From NCBI GenBank assembly GCA_026712715.1, contig JAPOPW010000070.1, positions 48,189 through 112,188 on the forward strand: a stretch of 64,000 nt of DNA, given 5' to 3'. A model generated the notes under the pieces. It was not told the origin of the DNA and ran no database searches. It was given only the letters and a program-made list of their open reading frames with translations. Below, one piece after another: positions 29,765-37,863 of the stretch (position 1 is its first letter; every line of letters begins with the position of its first letter). This DNA comes from Immundisolibacterales bacterium (GTDB lineage: Bacteria; Pseudomonadota; Gammaproteobacteria; HK1). The translations under genes were made by a program, and so were the position numbers.

Positions 29765-31366
29765 ATGAGCGCGGCAACCACGCGCGATGCGCACGACGAC
29801 GCGCACCACGACGACCACCACCACCACGGCCCCGAGCCGGGTGTCATGCGGTGGGTGTACACCACCAATCACAAGGACATCGGCACGCTCTACCTCGTGT
29901 TCTCGTTCCTGATGCTCCTGCTCGGGGGGCTTCTCGCGCTCGGCATCCGCACCGAGCTGTGGTCGCCCGGACTTCAGTTCGTGGAGCCGGACTTCTTCAA
30001 CCAGCTGACGACCATGCACGCGCTGATCATGGTCTTCGGCGCGATCATGCCGGCGACCGTGGGCTTCGCAAACTGGATGGTCCCGTTGATGATCGGGGCC
30101 CCCGACATGGCCCTTCCGCGCTTGAACAACTGGAGCTTCTGGCTTCTCCCGTTCGCGTTCGCGCTCCTGATCTCCACGTTCTTCATGGAGGGCGGCGCCC
30201 CGGCGGCCGGCTGGACCCTCTATGCGCCGCTCGTCCTCCAGGGTGGCGCGAACCTTCCGTTCGCGATCTTCGCGATCCACCTGATGGGCATCGCGTCGGT
30301 GATGGGCGCCATCAACATCATCGTGACGATCCTGAACATGCGCGCTCCGGGCATGACATTGCTCAAGATGCCGCTGTTCATCTGGACCTGGCTCATCACC
30401 GCCTTCCTGCTGGTCGCGGCGATGCCGGTCTTCGCCGGGGCGGTCACCATGCTGCTGACCGACAAGTTCTTCGGGACCTCGTTCTTCGACGCCGCGGGCG
30501 GCGGCGATCCCGTGCTCTTCCAGCACATCTTCTGGTTCTTCGGGCACCCCGAGGTGTACATCATGATCCTGCCGTCGTTCGGGATCGTGTCCCAGGTCAT
30601 TCCCACTTTCGCGCGCAAGCCGCTCTTCGGCTACGAGTCCATGGTGTACGCCACGGCCTCGATCGCGTTCCTCTCGTTCATCGTCTGGGCGCACCACATG
30701 TTCACCGTGGGAATGCCGCTCGCGGGCGAGCTCTTCTTCATGTACACGACGATGCTGATCGCGGTCCCCACCGGAGTGAAGGTGTTCAACTGGGTGGCGA
30801 CCATGTGGCGCGGCTCGATGACCTTCGAAACCCCGATGCTGTACGCCATCGCGTTCGTCATCCTGTTCACCCTCGGCGGATTCTCGGGCCTCATGCTCGC
30901 GATCGTCCCCTCGGACTTCCAGTACCACGATACCTACTTCGTGGTCGCCCACTTCCACTACGTGCTGGTCACCGGTTCGCTGTTCGGGATCTTCGCCGGG
31001 GTCTACTACTGGCTGCCGAAGTGGACCGGCAACATGTACGACGAGCGGCTCGGCAAGTGGCACTTCTGGCTCTCCACCATCTTCGTCAACATCCTCTTCT
31101 TCCCGCAGCACTTCCTGGGGCTGGCGGGAATGCCGCGGCGGGTCCCGGACTACGCGGTGCAGTTCGCGGACTGGAACATGGTGTCGAGCATCGGCGGATT
31201 CGGTTTCGGGCTGTCGCAGTTGCTGTTCGCGTGGATCGTCCTGCAGTGCTGCCGGGGTGGAAAGCAGGCCACCGCCGAGGTCTGGGACGGTTCGGACGGG
31301 TTGGAGTGGACCGTTCCCTCGCCCGCGCCGTACCACACGTTCGAGACTCCGCCGGCGGTCCGATAG
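29765..31366 (+). CDS. coxA: cytochrome c oxidase subunit I (aa3-type)
   Basis: A 533-residue subunit I with twelve predicted helices. His85 and His398 ligate haem a; His396 ligates haem a3. CuB ligands are His261, His310 and His311, and the His261-Tyr265 pair sits in GHPEVYI, the A1-type pattern with the cross-linking tyrosine. A His/Asp-rich N-terminus (residues 9-21) is unusual. GGAGG-like sequence (AGGAGG near 29750) supports ATG 29765, although the frame stays open upstream. It reduces O2 to water while pumping protons. Confidence 0.97.
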   Translation: MSAATTRDAHDDAHHDDHHHHGPEPGVMRWVYTTNHKDIGTLYLVFSFLMLLLGGLLALGIRTELWSPGLQFVEPDFFNQLTTMHALIMVFGAIMPATVGFANWMVPLMIGAPDMALPRLNNWSFWLLPFAFALLISTFFMEGGAPAAGWTLYAPLVLQGGANLPFAIFAIHLMGIASVMGAINIIVTILNMRAPGMTLLKMPLFIWTWLITAFLLVAAMPVFAGAVTMLLTDKFFGTSFFDAAGGGDPVLFQHIFWFFGHPEVYIMILPSFGIVSQVIPTFARKPLFGYESMVYATASIAFLSFIVWAHHMFTVGMPLAGELFFMYTTMLIAVPTGVKVFNWVATMWRGSMTFETPMLYAIAFVILFTLGGFSGLMLAIVPSDFQYHDTYFVVAHFHYVLVTGSLFGIFAGVYYWLPKWTGNMYDERLGKWHFWLSTIFVNILFFPQHFLGLAGMPRRVPDYAVQFADWNMVSSIGGFGFGLSQLLFAWIVLQCCRGGKQATAEVWDGSDGLEWTVPSPAPYHTFETPPAVR

Positions 31367-31374
31367 GCATTCCC

Positions 31375-31500
31375 TTGGCCGATGGTCGCGGTGAGGCGCA
31401 ACGGCAGCGCAGGTCGAACATTCGTCTCGCGCTGGTGATCGGGATGGTGGCTCTCGGCTTCTACGTGCTCATGTTCGTCACGGGGTGGTACCGGTGGTGA
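31375..31500 (+). CDS. small single-helix protein of the cox cluster (CoxF-like)
   Basis: A 41-residue protein from a TTG at 31375: a basic N-terminus (RGEAQRQRRSN), one transmembrane helix (IRLALVIGMVALGFYVLMFV) and the end TGWYRW. Small one-helix proteins of this type sit between coxA and cox11 in many proteobacteria and are thought to help oxidase assembly. It starts 8 bp after coxA and its stop overlaps the cox11 start as GTGA. No ATG start is available, so the start codon is inferred from length and frame. Confidence 0.7.
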   Translation: MADGRGEAQRQRRSNIRLALVIGMVALGFYVLMFVTGWYRW

Positions 31501-32090
31501 CCGCCGCCCCGATTGCGCGGGCCAACCGGCGGCTGACCCTCCGGCTCCTCGCGGTGACCGCCGCGATGTTCGGCTTCGGATACGCCCTGGTGCCCCTGTA
31601 CGACATCGTCTGCGACCTCACCGGGATCGGCGGCCGCACCGGGATCATCTCGGAGGCGACCGCGACGACGCGTGCGGTGGACGCGTCGAGGGTGGTCAAG
31701 GTCCAGTTTGTCGCCACCGTCAACAGCGGATTGCGCTGGGAGTTCGAGGGACCGGAAACACCCCTCGAGGTACATCCCGGCAAGGTCTACGAGGCGAGCT
31801 TCTCGGCATCCAACCGTTCGAAGCGGCCGGTCGTCGCTCAGGCCGTTCCGAGCGTCACTCCGGTCGGCGCCGCGGCGCACTTCAACAAGATTGAGTGCTT
31901 TTGCTTCACGCGGCAACGGCTCGAGCCCGGGGAAACCCGCGCAATGCCGGTGCGCTTCGTGGTCGGCAAGGAGATCCCGCGCCGGATCGGCACGCTGACC
32001 CTCGCATATACCTTCTTCGAGGCGGAGCCCGCCAGCGCGTCGGCGGCCCGGCGCGCCGCCGCCAGTGACGGAATCGGAGCCAATGGCTGA
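31497..32090 (+). CDS. ctaG: cytochrome c oxidase assembly protein Cox11/CtaG (copper delivery)
   Basis: A 197-residue Cox11-family protein that delivers copper to CuB of subunit I. A single N-terminal transmembrane helix (LRLLAVTAAMFGFGYALVPLYD) carries the conserved Cys39. The periplasmic beta domain has the copper-binding CFCF (Cys134, Cys136). GTG 31497 overlaps the upstream stop by 4 bp and gives the standard N-terminus, and the stop overlaps coxC by 8 bp. Tight coupling indicates one transcript. Confidence 0.95.
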   Translation: MTAAPIARANRRLTLRLLAVTAAMFGFGYALVPLYDIVCDLTGIGGRTGIISEATATTRAVDASRVVKVQFVATVNSGLRWEFEGPETPLEVHPGKVYEASFSASNRSKRPVVAQAVPSVTPVGAAAHFNKIECFCFTRQRLEPGETRAMPVRFVVGKEIPRRIGTLTLAYTFFEAEPASASAARRAAASDGIGANG

Positions 32091-32943
32091 AGCACAGTAC
32101 TATGTTCCCCACGGAACGCGGTGGCCCATCATGGGCTCCATCGGCCTCACCGCGCTCGTCGGCGGATTCGCCGCGCTGCTCAATGGCGCGAGCGTCGCGT
32201 CGCTGGTGATGGTCCTTGGATTCGTGATCCTCGTGGCCATGATGTTCCTCTGGTTCGGCCAGGTGGTTCGCGAGAGCGAGTCGCGCATCTACAACGACCA
32301 GGTCGACCGCTCCTTCCGATGGGGAATGGGGTGGTTCATCTTCTCGGAGGTGTGTTTCTTCGGCGCCTTCTTCGGCGCGCTCTTCTATGCTCGCGTCTAT
32401 TCGGTGCCCTGGCTGGGGGGCGAAGGAACCGGGGTCGCGACGAATCTCTTCCTGTGGCCGTCCTTCGACTCGGTGTGGCCGACCAACGGGCCGGCGGCTT
32501 TGGGCGGTGCGTACCAGGTGATGGGAGCGTGGGGGATCCCCGCCCTGAACACGATCATCCTGCTCTCGAGCGGGGGCACGGTGACCTGGGCTCACTGGGG
32601 CATCATCAAGGACAACCGCCCACAGTTCGTCTGGGGGCTCCTGCTGACGGTCGTGCTCGGCTTCCTTTTCGTCGGCCTGCAGGCGTACGAATACTACGAG
32701 GCCTATGCCCACCTGAACCTCAAGCTGTCGACCGGAATTTACGGATCGACCTTCTTCATGCTCACCGGGTTCCACGGCGCCCATGTCACCATCGGCGCGA
32801 TCATGCTCACCGTGGTCATGTTGAGGGGGATGAGGGGGCACTTCGACTCGAAGAACCATTTCGCTTTCGAGGCGGCGGCCTGGTACTGGCACTTCGTCGA
32901 CGTGGTGTGGCTCGGGCTGTTCATATTCGTGTACTGGCTCTGA
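32083..32943 (+). CDS. coxC: cytochrome c oxidase subunit III
   Basis: A 286-residue subunit III with seven predicted helices. The N-terminus YYVPHGTRWPIMGSIGL, the glutamate-containing SEVCFFGAFFGALFYAR helix (~88) and the terminal region FHGAHVTIGAIML ... AWYWHFVDVVWLGLF are hallmarks. The long loop between helices (WLGGEGTGVATNLFLWPSFDSVWPTNGP) is typical of the SoxB-adjacent/gamma-type form. ATG 32083 starts inside the last codons of ctaG. Confidence 0.96.
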   Translation: MAEAQYYVPHGTRWPIMGSIGLTALVGGFAALLNGASVASLVMVLGFVILVAMMFLWFGQVVRESESRIYNDQVDRSFRWGMGWFIFSEVCFFGAFFGALFYARVYSVPWLGGEGTGVATNLFLWPSFDSVWPTNGPAALGGAYQVMGAWGIPALNTIILLSSGGTVTWAHWGIIKDNRPQFVWGLLLTVVLGFLFVGLQAYEYYEAYAHLNLKLSTGIYGSTFFMLTGFHGAHVTIGAIMLTVVMLRGMRGHFDSKNHFAFEAAAWYWHFVDVVWLGLFIFVYWL

Positions 32944-32959
32944 CGGCGGCCGACCGCGG

Positions 32960-33166
32960 TCAGATTCCGTGCGGCTGGATGAGGCCCGCCCAGTAGAGCA
33001 GGAACAGGAGCGCGAAGAGACCGAAGGAAAGCCCAATACGGAACGTGAGGGCCTTGGCGGTACGGTCCGATTGTCCGCGGCCACGGACGAGATGGACCAG
33101 AGCTGAGCCCAAGCTTGCAAGTATTCCCAGGAAGATCAGTATGATGACGATGGTTGCAAAGTTCAC
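32960..33166 (-). CDS. DUF2909-family twin-transmembrane protein
   Basis: A 68-residue protein with two transmembrane helices (residues ~3-24 and ~44-62) separated by a basic loop (RGRGQSDRTAK). Its position, antisense between coxC and SURF1, is the usual site of DUF2909 proteins in gammaproteobacteria. The function is unknown; a role near oxidase assembly is inferred from conserved context only. ATG 33166. Confidence 0.8.
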   Translation of the reverse strand: MNFATIVIILIFLGILASLGSALVHLVRGRGQSDRTAKALTFRIGLSFGLFALLFLLYWAGLIQPHGI

Positions 33167-33357
33167 GGGGGCATGCTCCGGGCAATGGTCACCCGAAGGG
33201 AGTCTAGTGCCTTTGCGATCGGTAGCGGATGGACGGGAACGTCCCGTCCGTTGCGGGCGCGCTCCGGCTGGCGGAGCCGAAGTCGCCTTGCCGGGAAGTC
33301 GGCCCGGCTGACTTGCTCCGAGTCACCGGAGTCGGGGGTGTCCGCGCCAGCCCCTCC

Positions 33358-34083
33358 ATGTCTCCCTTGAAGCGGGCGGGACTCCGGTTCTCCCCTTCCA
33401 TCGTGCCGACCGCGGCGGCGGCGGCGTTGCTCGCTCTCCTGTGCTCCCTCGGTTTCTGGCAGCTCGACCGGGCCGCGGGAAAGGAGGCGGCGCTGGCGCG
33501 GTACCAGGCGGCTCGCTCCACGGTGCTCGACGAGACCGCTCTTGGCCGCGAACCCGTCGAGTTCGCCCGGGTCGACCTCGGTGGGCGGTACGATCCCGCG
33601 CGCCAGTTCCTTCAGGACAATCGGACCTACCGGGGCCGTTCCGGCTACCACGTTCTCACCCCCTTTCGCACCGAGAGCCATGGCGCGGTACTGGTCAACC
33701 GGGGATGGGTTCCGGCGGAGCCGGTCCGGAGCGCTCTCCCCGAGATCGCCGCACCACGCGGCACGGTGCGTCTGCAGGGGACCGTACGCCTTCCGCGGGA
33801 AGACCTGTTCGTGCTGGGGGACACCGGATACTCGGCGCCGGGATGGCCGCGGGTCGTGCAGCGGGTGGAGCTCGACGCGATGAAGCGATCGCTCGGCTAT
33901 CCCCTCGCCGACTGGCTCGTGGCCCTCGATCCCGCCTCGCCGAACGGCTACGTGCGGGAGTGGAAGGCCGCTCCCGGGCTCACCCCGGATCGGCATCGAG
34001 GATATGCATTTCAATGGTTTGCGCTCGCAACGGCGCTATTCGCGATCTGGGTGGCCGTCAATCTGAAGCGTTCGGACCGATGA
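33358..34083 (+). CDS. SURF1-family oxidase assembly protein
   Basis: A 241-residue SURF1 protein, two helices flanking a periplasmic domain. The first helix ends in the family signature LGFWQLDRA (31-39), the central PRNGWV-like stretch reads LVNRGWVP, and the last helix is YAFQWFALATALFAIWVAVNLK. It helps haem a insertion into subunit I. The frame opens upstream at 33229, but ATG 33358 places the first helix correctly. Confidence 0.93.
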   Translation: MSPLKRAGLRFSPSIVPTAAAAALLALLCSLGFWQLDRAAGKEAALARYQAARSTVLDETALGREPVEFARVDLGGRYDPARQFLQDNRTYRGRSGYHVLTPFRTESHGAVLVNRGWVPAEPVRSALPEIAAPRGTVRLQGTVRLPREDLFVLGDTGYSAPGWPRVVQRVELDAMKRSLGYPLADWLVALDPASPNGYVREWKAAPGLTPDRHRGYAFQWFALATALFAIWVAVNLKRSDR

Positions 34084-34258
34084 TCGGCCACCAGCTTCGG
34101 GGAATGGTGAACGATGGGCGGATCCGCGACGGACGGTGGTGCGCCAACGTGACGATCGGGAAGTCGAGGTGCATCGTCGGTTCAGCGGCTTCCGATTGCC
34201 CGCCCCGAGGGAGGCGCTTGCTGCTCCCTTCGCCCGACGGAGCGCGAGGCGTCGGGGC

Positions 34259-34834
34259 GTGCTGACCCGCTCGAGGCTCCTGTTCCTCGGGATCGTTGCC
34301 GTGTTCGTGGCACCGCCCTTGCTCGCATTCGTGTTCTACGCCGGCGCAGGTTCGTGGTTCGAACCCGGAACGGTGAGTCGCGGCTCGCTGCTCGACCCAC
34401 CCCGCCCTGCACCACGGGCCCCGCTTGTTCTTGCAAACGGAGACGTTCTTCCTGCCGAACACCTGGAGCGGCGGTGGACAATCGTCCTTCTTGCCCGGGA
34501 CGGATGCGGCACGACATGCGAGGAGGCGCTCCAGGCGATGCGCCTCGCCCATCGCGCGCTCGGCAGGAACCGGACCCGCGTGCAGCGGTTGCTGCTTCTC
34601 CCGGCCGCGTCTTCTCCTCCCTTCGAAGCCGATCATCCGGTGGCGAGAGTCACTCCCGCCTGGGACCGGGTGCTTCGCGACTCCGACCGGAAGGTGGGAA
34701 CGCGCACGGCCGGAATCTGGCTCGTGGACCCGCGCCGCTTCGTGATCTCGCGCTTTCCGGCCGGCGCCGGACCGCGGATGATCGAGCGCGACCTCAGCCG
34801 GCTCCTCAAGCTGTCGAAGTGGCAGACGGGATAG
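34259..34834 (+). CDS. Sco-like membrane-anchored thioredoxin-fold protein
   Basis: A protein of about 191 residues from GTG 34259; an in-frame GTG at 34136 would add a basic 41-residue leader. One N-terminal transmembrane anchor (FLGIVAVFVAPPLLAFVFY) precedes a thioredoxin-fold-like domain with Cys83-x3-Cys87 in DGCGTTCEEALQAM, the spacing of the Sco copper motif. The distal Sco histidine seems absent (GTRTAGIWLVDP). It sits between SURF1 and COX15, where uncharacterised oxidase-assembly proteins of this type are common. Function inferred: thiol or copper chemistry in oxidase assembly. Confidence 0.68.
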   Translation: MLTRSRLLFLGIVAVFVAPPLLAFVFYAGAGSWFEPGTVSRGSLLDPPRPAPRAPLVLANGDVLPAEHLERRWTIVLLARDGCGTTCEEALQAMRLAHRALGRNRTRVQRLLLLPAASSPPFEADHPVARVTPAWDRVLRDSDRKVGTRTAGIWLVDPRRFVISRFPAGAGPRMIERDLSRLLKLSKWQTG

Positions 34835-35021
34835 CCCGAGGGATGCGGCCGCCGTGGATGCCGGCATTGCGGCCACGGAACGCCGGCGTGGTGCCGGTCC
34901 GTCGCCGCAGATGTGCGGGCGAGCTCGGAGGCCGACTCCGCCGGGCTACTGCCCGCCTTCAATGGCGCTGGTGTCGGAGCGGGAGCGTCCTGCACCGGTT
35001 CTCCAGACGAGGTGCCGGCTG

Positions 35022-35999
35022 ATGCGGGAGCGGAGCGTTCGGCGCCTGGCGCTCTGGATGACCGGGCTTGCCTTCGCGGTGGTGGTGCTCGGCGCCTGGG
35101 TGCGGCTCACCGGCGCGGGGCTCGGGTGTCCGGATTGGCCCGGCTGCTACGGGCGGATGGTCATCGGTCCGGAAGGAACTTCGCTTGCCGCCGCCATCGA
35201 GGGGGGAAAGGCGTGGCGCGAGATGGTCCATCGGTACGCCGCTGGAATGCTCGGAATCGGGATCCTGATCCTCGCCGCCGCCGCGGTTCACAGCCGGCGG
35301 CAGAGGGCAGAGGGCGGGTCGGTCGCGCTCGCGGTCGTGCTCGTGGGACTGGTCGCGTTCCAGGCCGCGCTCGGGGCGTGGACGGTCACCCAGCGGCTGC
35401 AGCCCGTGGTCGTGGTGGCCCACCTGCTCGGCGGAATGGCCGTTCTCGGACTGTTGTGGCGAATTCACCTTGGAGCCCCCGCAACGTCGGCTCGGCCGCC
35501 TCCGGCGTGGCTCAGGCCCGCCACGGCGGTCGGGGTGGCGATCCTCGCCGTTCAGATTGCGCTCGGGGGCTGGACCAGCGCCAACTATGCGGCGCTCGCG
35601 TGCCCGGACTTCCCCACCTGCCACGGAGACTGGTGGCCGGCGGGAAACTATGCGACCGGCTTCCGCCTGTGGCAGGAGGCGCGCACCGGATTCGAAGGGG
35701 GGGTGCTTGCCGGCGATGCGCGCATCGCCATCCATTTCATGCATCGAATCGGGGCGCTCGTGACCGTCGCGTACCTGGGGGCGCTCTGCGGGGCGTCGAT
35801 GAGGCGGGGCCGGCCGGACCGGCGGCTCATGGTCGCGACCCGTTCCGCGCTCGTGCTGCTCATCGTCCAGGCGGTGCTCGGAGTGTCGAACGTGTGGCTT
35901 CAATTGCCGCTTGGCGTAGCCGTCGCACATAATGCGGGCGCGGCGCTTCTGCTCCTTGCGCTGATCACGATGCACCACCGTTCGGGCCGACGATCATGA
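35022..35999 (+). CDS. ctaA: haem A synthase (COX15/CtaA)
   Basis: A 325-residue membrane protein with eight helices. It opens with the family signature GAWVRLTGAGLGCPDWPGCYG (~20-40), repeated in the second half as GGWTSANYAALACPDFPTCHG, the two cysteine-pair loops. Conserved histidines in MVHRYAAGMLG and FMHRIGALV bind haem. It oxidises haem O to haem A. The frame extends upstream to 34854, with a possible ATG at 34962; ATG 35022 gives the best N-terminus. Confidence 0.94.
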   Translation: MRERSVRRLALWMTGLAFAVVVLGAWVRLTGAGLGCPDWPGCYGRMVIGPEGTSLAAAIEGGKAWREMVHRYAAGMLGIGILILAAAAVHSRRQRAEGGSVALAVVLVGLVAFQAALGAWTVTQRLQPVVVVAHLLGGMAVLGLLWRIHLGAPATSARPPPAWLRPATAVGVAILAVQIALGGWTSANYAALACPDFPTCHGDWWPAGNYATGFRLWQEARTGFEGGVLAGDARIAIHFMHRIGALVTVAYLGALCGASMRRGRPDRRLMVATRSALVLLIVQAVLGVSNVWLQLPLGVAVAHNAGAALLLLALITMHHRSGRRS

Positions 36000-36171
36000 C
36001 CGGGCTTCCGCAACACCGGCACGCCTTCACCGCAGCCGCCGGCGACCGTCTCCTTGACGGCGGCCGGGCCGCGCGCGCAGTCGCCGCCGGGCCGGGGAGT
36101 GCGGCCACTTCCCGCCCGACGGCGCCGGGCACCGCACTCTTTTCCGGGTGAGGGAGCTCGCTGGTGTGAAC

Positions 36172-37089
36172 ATGCCCAATGCCGAAACGGCTCAGGCAGG
36201 ACCGGCGGGGGCGCTCGGCCGGCACCTGGCGGCCTACGTGGAGGTGTGCAAGCCCAAGGTGGTGGCCGCAATCGTCTTCACCGCGGTGGTGGGCATGTTC
36301 CTCGCCGTCCCGGGGATGGTGCCGCTCGACATCCTTTTCGCCGCGACGGCCGGGATCGGTCTCGGAGCGGCCGCCGGCGCTGCCTTCAACCACGCCGTGG
36401 AGCGCCGAATAGACGCGGTCATGGCCCGCACCCGCAATCGCCCCGTCGTGTCGGGGGTGCTGGCCTCCGGCTCCGTAACGGTGTTCGCCTGCATCCTCGC
36501 GGCGGGGTCGGTCGCCGTGCTCCTGACGTGGGTCAACTGGCTGACGGCGGCCCTGACCCTGATCTCGACCACTGCGTACGCGGTGGTCTATACCGTGTGG
36601 CTCAAGCCCGCCACCCCGCAGAACATCGTCATCGGAGGGGCGGCCGGCGCAATGCCGCCGGTCATCGGATGGACCGCCGTGACGGGAGCGGTGGACCCGC
36701 ACTCCCTCCTCCTCTTTCTCATCATCTTTGCCTGGACCCCTCCCCACTTCTGGGCCCTCGCAATCCATCGGCGCAACGAGTATGCGGCGGCCGACGTGCC
36801 CATGCTCCCGGTAACCCACGGGGTCGCGTTCACCCGACTTCAGATCCTGTTCTATACCGTTCTGCTCCTCGTGGCGAGCCTGCTGCCGTACGTCACCCGA
36901 ATGAGCGGCGTCGTCTACCTCGCCGGCGCCATCGCCCTCGGGACCGGTTTCGTGTACTACGCGCTCGCCCTCATGTTCCGGGACGATGCGTCCCTGCCGA
37001 TGAGGACCTTCGGCTACTCGATCATCTACCTGTTCGGGATATTCGCCTGCCTTCTGGTGGATCACCACTTCCAGGTGAAAATGGTCTGA
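36172..37089 (+). CDS. ctaB: protohaem IX farnesyltransferase (haem O synthase, COX10/CyoE)
   Basis: A 305-residue UbiA-family prenyltransferase with about nine helices. The active-site region NHAVERRIDAVMARTRNRPV (~73-92) contains the N-x-x-x-E/D and RTRNRP signatures; the second motif is around YTVWLKPATPQNIVIGG. It adds farnesyl to haem B to give haem O for ctaA. ATG 36172 is preferred over GTG 36148. A 172-bp gap after ctaA has no recognised feature. Confidence 0.94.
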   Translation: MPNAETAQAGPAGALGRHLAAYVEVCKPKVVAAIVFTAVVGMFLAVPGMVPLDILFAATAGIGLGAAAGAAFNHAVERRIDAVMARTRNRPVVSGVLASGSVTVFACILAAGSVAVLLTWVNWLTAALTLISTTAYAVVYTVWLKPATPQNIVIGGAAGAMPPVIGWTAVTGAVDPHSLLLFLIIFAWTPPHFWALAIHRRNEYAAADVPMLPVTHGVAFTRLQILFYTVLLLVASLLPYVTRMSGVVYLAGAIALGTGFVYYALALMFRDDASLPMRTFGYSIIYLFGIFACLLVDHHFQVKMV

Positions 37090-37106
37090 GTGGGGCCGTG
37101 GCGGCG

Positions 37107-37127
37107 GTGCACGACGGGTCCGTGCAC
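37107..37127. terminator. hairpin between convergent ctaB and DUF3726-like genes
   Basis: Perfect 7-bp arms GTGCACG (37107-37113) and CGTGCAC (37121-37127) with a 7-nt loop lie 18 bp past the ctaB stop and 29 bp from the end of the opposing gene. No T-tract is present; bidirectional termination is plausible. Confidence 0.5.
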
Positions 37128-37155
37128 AGGAAGGAAACCGGAAGGCGGAGCGGCG

Positions 37156-37863
37156 CTACTCGTTGTCGTCGACTTCCGCGCCGGCCCCCCGAGAGCGCGA
37201 ACGCTCGCTCGCCGGTACCAGGATCCGGGCCGCGGCCACGCGGATCCGGCTCCAGTCGCAGGGCGCGAGGCGGAGCCCGTTCGCGAGGGAGATGGCGTGG
37301 CGCGCCTCGAGATCCGCCGCGGTCAGCGATGCGCGGGACGGCGCCGGCGGGAGGCCGGAGACCGGACGGAGGGCGGTGGCGACGAGGCGAACGTCGGCCG
37401 AATCGAGTTCCGCGAACGACCCGTCCAGGTACAGCTCTGCGCCCGCGACCGATGCCCGACCCTCCCCCGCCGCGAGCTGGAAGCACCAGCCCCGCCCGGC
37501 CTGGGCTGCCGCTTCCGGAAGGAGCGCGCGCGGGGAGGGGCAGTCCTGCAGCATGATGGAGGTGCCGGCCTCCAGCATCGCGAGCTCGACCAAAGTGCTC
37601 CCCCAGACGAGGATCGGGAAGCCCGCGAGCTCTGCCCGGTGGCCGGCGATGCTCGGGGTTCGGCCTTCCGTGGCCGCGATGGTGTGAAGGTCGAGCAGCA
37701 GCGCAGCCGTCCCCCGGAGCCCGCGCGACTCGAGCCAGACCGCGGAGCGCGCGCCGTCGCGCTCGGTTCCGGCCGGTGCCCCCGCGCCTTCGAGGGCGCG
37801 GCTTGCCGCCACCCGAAGCTCCGCGAGGGAGACGTGGACACGGGTCGCGCCGTCTGATCTCAC
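37156..37863 (-). CDS. DUF3726-like protein
   Basis: A 235-residue protein. GTG 37863 overlaps the stop of the upstream 571-residue gene as GTGA, which fixes the start; the open frame runs further upstream but is shadow. The N-terminus VHVSLAELRVAASRALEGAGAPAGT resembles DUF3726 proteins (a short helical LxEhE-like start, then a WLESRGLRG motif). The middle (FPILVWGSTLVELAMLEAG) is hydrophobic, but there is no signal peptide. Function is unknown. Tight coupling argues that it works with the upstream protein. Confidence 0.68.
   Translation of the reverse strand: MRSDGATRVHVSLAELRVAASRALEGAGAPAGTERDGARSAVWLESRGLRGTAALLLDLHTIAATEGRTPSIAGHRAELAGFPILVWGSTLVELAMLEAGTSIMLQDCPSPRALLPEAAAQAGRGWCFQLAAGEGRASVAGAELYLDGSFAELDSADVRLVATALRPVSGLPPAPSRASLTAADLEARHAISLANGLRLAPCDWSRIRVAAARILVPASERSRSRGAGAEVDDNE

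Noticed and set aside
34350..34370. GGTTCGAACCC resembling a tRNA T-arm
   Set aside because: It lies inside the Sco-like coding sequence and no cloverleaf can be built.
36000..36147. Minus-strand Cys-rich peptide (CRCCG) upstream of ctaB
   Set aside because: Antisense to the ctaA-ctaB gap, with no start, ribosome site or homologue recognised.
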